A stretch of DNA of 64,000 bases, from the NCBI RefSeq assembly GCF_047495875.1, contig NC_092461.1, positions 93,874,431-93,938,430 on the forward strand. Direction: 5' to 3'. Made by a program: the position numbers and the translations under genes. The first letter of the stretch is position 1, and each line of letters starts with the position of its first letter. The stretch comes from Pithys albifrons albifrons. Taxonomy: Eukaryota; Chordata; Aves; Passeriformes; Thamnophilidae. The notes beneath the pieces were generated by a model, which had not been told where the DNA came from, did not search any database, and saw only the letters and a program-made list of their open reading frames with translations. This document shows positions 58,909 through 64,000 of the stretch, in pieces.

Positions 58909-61900
58909 GAAATATAATATTTTAGCATGTTGGAAAGGCCATGAAGAAATAAAAGGATTTTATTGGCAAAAAATGCCCTGACACAGGTACAAAATACAAA
59001 CAGTAGTATTATTTTGTTATTAGTGGTTTTAAATCATGCATGCAGACTTTCTTCTAATTGATGCAATTTAGAAGACTGAATATTGCTATTTGCAGATGAG
59101 CAAGTAAAAGTAGTAATTACCATGAATCTTTCTTAGAGACCCTCAGCTTCAACACAGAAATAGAACCCAAACCTCCACAAAATGGTGTATGGGAGGGTAT
59201 AATTCAGATTTGTAAGAAACAGCACAGGATTAAAATTTGTTTCTGAAATTTGAGAACTATCAGTGTTACACACACTACCTTGTTTCCAAAATTTCAACTC
59301 AGAAACAAAAAGAGCCTCTGAAATGTTTGGCATTAGAGCTTCCTAGAACTCACTCCTTCTGAACAGTTTCTTCTTTTTCATCTGCTTCACCATGACTGTT
59401 AACTATTACTAAGACTTTGTGTGTAAAAAAGTATGTTTTTAATACTTCTATGCATTGAAACATTAAAGAAATAATAATTTTTAAAAACCGCCAAACCCAA
59501 ACACCAACAAAATTGTATTAAAATTGAAGATTATCTTACACTTTCAGGATTGCTAGGTTTAGATAATCATGACAGTATTCAAGTACGAGTGTATTTAAAT
59601 ACGACCACTGACCTGTAATGTCCATGAACTCTAGTGTGGCCATGTTTCTTAAACCTTTTGTGCCATTTAATCTGCCTGAGCTTTTCTACAAAGATTTCCC
59701 CTGACAGAGTGGCAACAAAAGAAACAATGGCCTTTCCCTGAATAAAAAAAGATGCAGTTTTGGGCAGTCTGCCTTTACAAGCACAACAACATTTCTTTCA
59801 AAGGCACCTGCTGTTGCGCATCAACCTTAGCCAGCAAAAGACAGCAACAATGACAGCATCCTTTTTTTCCTCTGTGTGAAACTGGAGTCATGAATTGTAT
59901 ACTGATGGCTTTAATTTATGGCATGCAAACAAGCCTGGGTTTCCTTAACCTTCAAAATCATGAACCACAAACATGACCTCAGACGGTAACGGGGAACAAA
60001 CTCACAAAGCATTTGTTTTCAAAACATTCACTGCTTTTACAGTGTACATAACTGAGCCTGAGCTGCAGGTTAGACTCCCACACACAGAAAGCATAGATTA
60101 GCAGCCATTAGTATCTCTTTGTCTTTAGTAATTGTCCATAACCCTTGAGTTTACTTTTATATAAGGATGAACCTACTGTGACAGAGGAGAAAAAGTGCCA
60201 CCACAACACCTGCAGTTTAACAATGCCAATTCCCATGACAGCATGTCTGAAAAGACACTCTTGGTGAGAACAGAAAGATTCATCACCACTATGCTGGCAG
60301 AGTTAGGATGATTACTGAAGCTGTGAGAGATCCTTTCAAGATTTTCTTTCTTTAAAAAGCCTGTCATAAGGGAGTCCTACCTCCATTTTATTTTTTTTCC
60401 TTGTTATAAAAAGCCCTCTTTGTAATGGAATTGTCTAAACAAGTCTACATCCAAATGAAAAATTGGTAGTCTTTTCAAATTTTGATTGGGACTGTGGTTC
60501 TCACCAACTTTGTCCTGTATTAGACATGACCAGAAACGGTTATCCTAGACAGATGTATGAGCATCTTCATAACCATGGTCTGCCTAACAGGGTTACCAAG
60601 GTGTAGAAGCTTAACAAAAACGAACAGAAAAAATTTGGAGTAACTTAGACCAAAAGAGTAAAGTATTCCAAAACCAAAGGTCTGACATTTAAAGTCCTGA
60701 ATTTTCATTTTTCCAGTATCAGCCCTCAATGCCTGCATCTTTAGCATAAGCTGAAGGACACTGAGGAGCAGCAGTTGTTTAGAGGATGATGTTTTGACAT
60801 CTGAGACTGCAGCAAGCTGCAGATGTTAGGAGACTGTAGTTTGGATGCCTGATATTCTAGATAGATTTTTTTTCTCTTATTTCTTTGTTGAATCTGAGTG
60901 CTATATGTAACAGCCTGTTTTTCAATGGTCTCCTAATTTCTCATGGGAGGTATTTCTTAGGTTCCCATTTCAATTGGAACATGATTGGTTCAAATTTTTT
61001 TGCCTCATTAATACTCACATCACTTACAGAGGAAGCCTATGCATCAGTCTCTTAAGAAGTCAAAGACTTTTTGTCCTTTGTTTTTGGGAAAGACAGGAAA
61101 GTTGTATTGTAAAGCAGGAATATCTTTGACTAAAGGTCTTAGAAGACACCTTATTGGCCATGAAGCAACTTTACTGAAAGAAAAAAAGAAACAAACTTAA
61201 AAATAGAAGACCAGTAGTCATGGATGCCTACACAAAATGTTAAGTGATTCTGTTCTTGGAGCCAAACAAGCTACTTGTTTGATTGCTGTGTTAAGAAGTT
61301 TCTTCAAGGGTCACAATACTTTTCTACAGTTTAGATATTAGAGGGTCAGAGTACAGAAGGGAGGGCAAAGAAGCCATCATCACTTTTTCTAATAGTGGTG
61401 CTAAGCATCATGGCTGAGGTAATGATTACCAAGACCATCGGGATTTCTAGACTGGAACAAAAAGTGGTCCACCTAATCTAGTATAGTATTTCTTCTAGTA
61501 TATAATACCATAAATCATAACCTCCACATAATGCTTTTAAGTGTGATGTTTGATGGACAGTAATTTCCTCTTTATCCCTGCTCCAAATTAATTTATTATC
61601 TGAAGAAGCAAACTTTGCTGTTATGAATTGCAAAGTGCAGCCACAGGTGTTAATAAGCATCTATTTTCTCAATTTAGTTGTGTTTTGTGTTCATCTGCAC
61701 TCATAGTATGCAAACAGAAGGTGACATTCACTGCACACTCATCTGTATTTTCAATTATATTAATCTTGATATTTTTAGTTTACAGTTTTTTGTTACATTT
61801 AACTGAAGTCTTATACCCTTCAAAGTCATTTCTTTAGCACTTTTGAGCTGTCCAGTTCCTTTTTAACTTTAGGTGTGATAGTATTAGTAAAATAACACAT

Positions 61901-63408
61901 ATTTAAAACCAGATCAATGTATAAAAATGTCCATTTTAGAATGGTTGACTTATTTTTTCAATAGCAATAATGCTTTTCAAAATTCCTTCCTGTCTCATCA
62001 GAAGACAAAAGATGGACTACCTGCACAATATTTTTTCTTTCTTACTAGTAAATAATGTTCCCAAAATTCAGTGGATTGATTACATGTGTTTTCTTTCATG
62101 TTTTGGTTAGTGTGCCTGTTTTCTAGAGAAAGCACATAGAAAAACAGCATAAGTTTTTATTGCTTGACTAAAACTTCAAAGAAAACTGGTTCACAGGATG
62201 ATGTTTCAGCATGATTATAAATAAGCACAGAAATACATACTGAACTACAGGTTAGTTTTTCTTTCTAGAGCTAGTGCTGAAATATGTAAATCTTAACCTG
62301 TAAGAACAAGCATCTCAGTAAAAGTGTTTTACTGACCTGATATTTCTACAAGCACTGGAACTTAGAGGGATTCTTTTTGTTTTATTTGATGAAAAAGAAT
62401 AGCAAGTTATAAGACAGTAGATATTCAGAGACGTTCAAATTATATAATACAGCTTCATGCAGCTATAGATGCACTGTTTCACAGTAAAACATCAGCAATA
62501 CAGCTGTTGGATTTAATCTTGGAAATTCAGCTTTTGTGTCTGAATATAAAATAAAGCAAATAAGAGTTATTGTTTATCTTGTATGTCATCTTTGTAGCTT
62601 GGAGCATAACATAAAGCAGCTTTTGCTCAGACATGTCTGTATTTTCAAAAGCAGAAAGTATTATTTTTGCCTAAATTTCATTGTCCTCTGAAAAAAAGAA
62701 ATGATAATTTTATTCCTTTTATATATGAATTAATATTTTGATAGGAAGATCTTGTGATTTTGGTGGGTTTTTTTTCCAAATCAACATAAAGACTTTCTAG
62801 TAATAAAAGGAATAATACTGTATGAATCATATTCAGTGTTTAGGATGGTCTGGTATTATGAAAAGCTGAAATACAAATCTTCAGTGTACTCAAGGGATGA
62901 GTTTCAGTAATGCATCATTTTACTGTATCAAAGAGCAATTAACTTATTCATTAAAAATTTAGAAACATGTCTAATAGTATTCGTGAACATATCTAACACT
63001 TATTAATGGAATTTCTCACTTGAGAAAAAAACTATTCAAATATGAGCTGGATTGTTTTCTTATGTACTTACATCTCTCTGAAGTCATTGAAATGGAAGCA
63101 GGTAGTTTCAGAAGCAGAAATATTATCTTGGTTAGTGAAAATGATTCTTCAAAGGAATTACATGTAAATGACTAGCACAGTCAGGTTTAAGTATCTCTAA
63201 AAATATAAGAAGTTCAACAAGAAAAAGAAAGTTCTGTGCAATTTATTTTGTCTAGACATGAATATTCATTTGCTAAATAGGTTCAAGTTTGAATCTAACT
63301 CCAGTTCATTTGAGCAAGTCAAAAAGTTTAATTTTCCTTGCTAATGTAGCCTCTCAGCTCAACATTAACAAAAGATTTTACTCGCCACCAGAGACATCAA
63401 ACAGAGGT
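58909..63408. other. Unique AT-rich region, no gene seen
   Basis: 4.5 kb with only short ORFs and no recognisable repeat family. Conserved non-coding elements could be present but cannot be judged here. Confidence 0.55.
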
Positions 63409-63625
63409 GAAAAGAAAAGAAAAGAAAAGAAAAGAAAAGAAAAGAAAAGAAAAGAAAAGAAAAGAAAAGAAAAGAAAAGAAAAGAGAAGAAAAGAAAAAA
63501 GAAAAGAAAAGAAAAAAAGAAAAAAGAAAAAAGAAAAAATAAAAAAGAAAAAAAAGAAAAAAGAAAAGAAAAGGAAAAAGAAAAGAAAAGAAAAGAAAAG
63601 AAAAGAAAAGAAAAGAAAAGAAAAG

Positions 63626-63658
<33 letters not shown>

Positions 63659-63883
63659 GAAAAGAAAAAAGAAAAGGAAAAAGAAAAGAAAAAAAGAAAA
63701 GAAAAAGAAAGAAAAGAAAAGAAAAGAAAAGAAAAGAAAAGAAAAGAAAAGAAAAGAAAAGAAAAGAAAAGAAAAGAAAAGAAAAGAAAAGGAAAAAAAG
63801 AAAAGAAAAGAAAAGAAAAAAAGAAAAGAAAAGAAAAGAAAAGAAAAGAAAAGAAAAGAAAAGAAAAGAAAAGAAAAGAAAAG

Positions 63884-63914
<31 letters not shown>

Positions 63915-63934
63915 GAAAAAAGAAAAGAAAAAAG
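63409..63934 (+). repeat. (GAAAA)n all-purine tandem repeat, 526 bp
   Basis: Pentanucleotide GAAAA (equivalently AAAAG) units run almost unbroken, with GAAAAA, GAAA and GGAAA variants concentrated at 63485-63570 and 63650-63715. There is a single T in the whole tract (63540). The sequence is homopurine on this strand over its whole length otherwise. The long Lys/Arg/Glu ORFs across it (218 and 190 codons) are artefacts of the repeat. Confidence 0.97.
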
Positions 63935-64000
63935 CTGTTACATAATGGAGATTTGTTAGAGTTTCTAATTGGTCCTTAATTCTTTAAGTCACCTCAGCTT
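63935..64000. other. Window end, unique sequence
   Basis: Too short to assess. Confidence 0.5.

Noticed and set aside
63409..63934. CRISPR-like or satellite array
   Set aside because: Units are 5 bp with no spacers, so it is a simple tandem repeat. Nothing in the window resembles a bacterial system.
63289..63979. Long Lys/Arg/Glu-rich ORFs (218 and 190 codons) across the purine tract
   Set aside because: They are direct translations of the GAAAA repeat and have no independent coding evidence.

Overview
The window reads as intergenic or deep intronic DNA of a bird. The evidence is its repeat content. CR1 LINEs dominate, many with the typical 3' end made of ATTCTATGATTC-like units. There are avian ERVL-type solo LTRs with 5-bp target-site duplications (TSDs), and no L1 or Alu-like elements. 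There is also an RTE-clade LINE with a 5S-rRNA-containing SINE that shares its ends. Among birds an RTE LINE of this kind fits the AviRTE family, which is known only from a handful of mostly tropical lineages and is attributed to horizontal transfer. I name the family from recognition, not from a database search. I found no exon of a host protein-coding gene that I would defend.

Layout. 1-11.9 kb: AT-rich unique DNA with three CR1 fragments. 11.9-12.5 kb: an unusual CR1 piece from the 5' part of the element. 13.5-13.9 kb: a 5S-derived SINE with a 12-bp TSD. 16.2-17.6 kb: an old minus-strand CR1. 18.8-21.5 kb: three LTR remnants (an ERVL solo LTR with TSD, a TGTCCTAG-type LTR and an ERV1-like R/U5 fragment). 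23.0-24.0 kb: a plus-strand CR1 3' half. 24.9-28.95 kb: an essentially full-length RTE-type LINE with TSD, broken by frameshifts and stops. 30.5-34.85 kb: an almost full-length CR1 on the minus strand with ORF1 (esterase) and ORF2 (endonuclease plus reverse transcriptase). 39.3-40.1 kb: CR1. 41.7-44.7 kb: two more LTRs. 47.3-47.55 kb: an isolated GC- and CpG-rich block. 51.3-52.0 kb: an old CR1 followed by a TTCA microsatellite. 58.55-58.9 kb: a second SINE copy that keeps a tRNA-Gln-like head. 63.4-63.93 kb: a 526-bp all-purine GAAAA tract.

How the parts work together. The RTE-type LINE and the two SINEs form one system. The SINE is built as tRNA-like head, 5S rRNA, a segment matching the LINE 5' UTR, the LINE 3' terminus, then a short tandem tail, so it looks like a pol III-transcribed parasite of the LINE machinery. 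The first ~150 nt of the LINE can fold into the nested double pseudoknot of HDV-like self-cleaving ribozymes, with the G1.U wobble of P1 at or within 2 nt of the element's 5' end. These two observations are the most interesting in the window. The CR1 copies are an independent, older and repeatedly active family.
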